DNA from: Macrostomum hystrix
Lineage: Eukaryota; Platyhelminthes; Macrostomidae
Length of the DNA: 64,000 nucleotides
NCBI GenBank assembly: GCA_950097015.1
Contig: CATNEN010000003.1
Location: 9,777,501-9,841,500, forward strand
Direction of reading: 5' to 3'
The notes under the pieces are model-generated. The model was not told the origin of the DNA. It did no database searches and saw nothing but the letters and a program-made list of their open reading frames with translations. Positions within the stretch are counted from its first letter, which is position 1. Each line of letters opens with the position of its first letter. Position numbers and translations under genes: made by a program. Below, piece after piece: positions 63,322-64,000 of this stretch.

Positions 63322-63955
63322 ATGCGGCCCAGATGCGGCCCTCGAAGCTCCCAAATCCAGCCCTTTGTCCCTTTCAACATTATATAGTATATGGTCTCAC
63401 TCTCCCGTGTCTCATCTTCCCCTGTCTCATCTCTCCCCTGTCTCATCTTCCCCTGTCTCATCTCTCCCCTGTCTCATCTCTCCCCTGTCTCATCTCTCCC
63501 CTGTCTCATCTCTCCCCTGTCTCATCTCTCCCCTGTCTCATCTCTCCCCTGTCTCATCTCTCCCCTGTCTCATCTCTCCCCTGTCTCATCTCTCCCCTGT
63601 CTCATCTCTCCCCTGTCTCATCTCTCCCCTGTGTCATCTATCCCTTGTCGCATTTCTCCCGTTTCTCATCTCTTCTATGCCGCATCTATCATCTATCATC
63701 GATTCCATCTTATCTATCCCGTGTCTCTTCTCTCCCCTGTCTCATCTATCCCGTCTCATCTCTCCCTTGTCGCATTTCTCCCGTTTCTCATCTCTTCTAT
63801 GCCGCATCTATCATCTATCATCGATTCCATCTTATCTATCCCGTGTCTCTTCTCTCCCCTGTCTCATCTATCCCGTCTCATCTCTCCCTTGTCTCATCTC
63901 TCCCGTCTACAATTTCTCTTTCTCATCTCTCCCCTGTCTTATATTCCTACAGTCC
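63322..63955 (+). mobile_element. hAT-like satellite element, copy 3 of 3 (runs to the window end)
   Basis: GCGGCCCAGATGCGGCCCTC and the following 60 bp match the flank of the 55.3-kb element. Then come about 15 copies of CTGTCTCATCTCTCCC (63405-63640). From about 63641 a diverged block of 122 bp (TCCCTTGTCGCATTTCTCCC and on) is tandemly duplicated at 63763. The outermost CAGGGGTCGGCAAACT end is missing. Confidence 0.82.
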
Positions 63956-64000
63956 ATGTGGCCCTCTGTGGTCTTTCAGGTTCTCTCCGTAGCCCGCAAG

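Overview
The window is animal nuclear DNA: spliced genes with GT-AG introns, GC-rich exons in AT-rich introns, tRNA-derived SINEs, hAT-like and Tc1/mariner-like DNA transposon pieces, a decayed non-LTR reverse transcriptase, and very many minisatellites. The gene content (a LOXHD1-type multi-PLAT protein, PP4 regulatory subunit 3, and a secreted C-type-lectin-like family) fits an invertebrate bilaterian. A lophotrochozoan or flatworm is my guess, with low confidence.

Region 1 (about 1.2-24.6 kb, + strand) holds most or all of a LOXHD1-like gene. I could chain 24 exons whose splice phases agree at every junction. They total 7,794 nt, about 2,597 residues, and end at a TGA at 24577-24579. The protein is a string of PLAT domains, many strongly diverged, interrupted by a beta-trefoil-like segment (exons 7-9) and an acidic helical linker built from five tiny phase 1-1 exons. 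The true N-terminus may lie upstream of the window.

Region 2 (24.6-29.2 kb) is intergenic: a tRNA-derived SINE, a second tRNA-like sequence, and 25-bp and 24-bp minisatellites.

Region 3 (29.2-41.5 kb, - strand) is PPP4R3 (SMEK/falafel), the regulatory subunit 3 of protein phosphatase 4. Seven exons give 943 residues from ATG to stop. Each of the six introns is largely filled by its own tandem repeat, with units of 21 to 40 bp. The introns of region 1 show the same habit.

Region 4 (41.5-44.5 kb) is gene-poor and contains a 594-bp non-autonomous DNA transposon with an 8-bp target duplication.

Region 5 (44.5-63.4 kb) is a local cluster of intronless genes for secreted two-domain proteins (signal peptide, C-type-lectin-like domain, PAN/apple-like C-terminal domain). 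Four copies are intact (46.6, 50.7, 56.2 and 62.6 kb). At least six are pseudogenes or fragments, on both strands. Transposon debris lies between them: a LINE RT fragment, SINEs, a Tc1 deletion derivative, and a hAT-like end that carries a 16-bp minisatellite. That same mobile satellite occurs at 23.4, 55.3 and 63.3 kb. The window ends inside the third copy.
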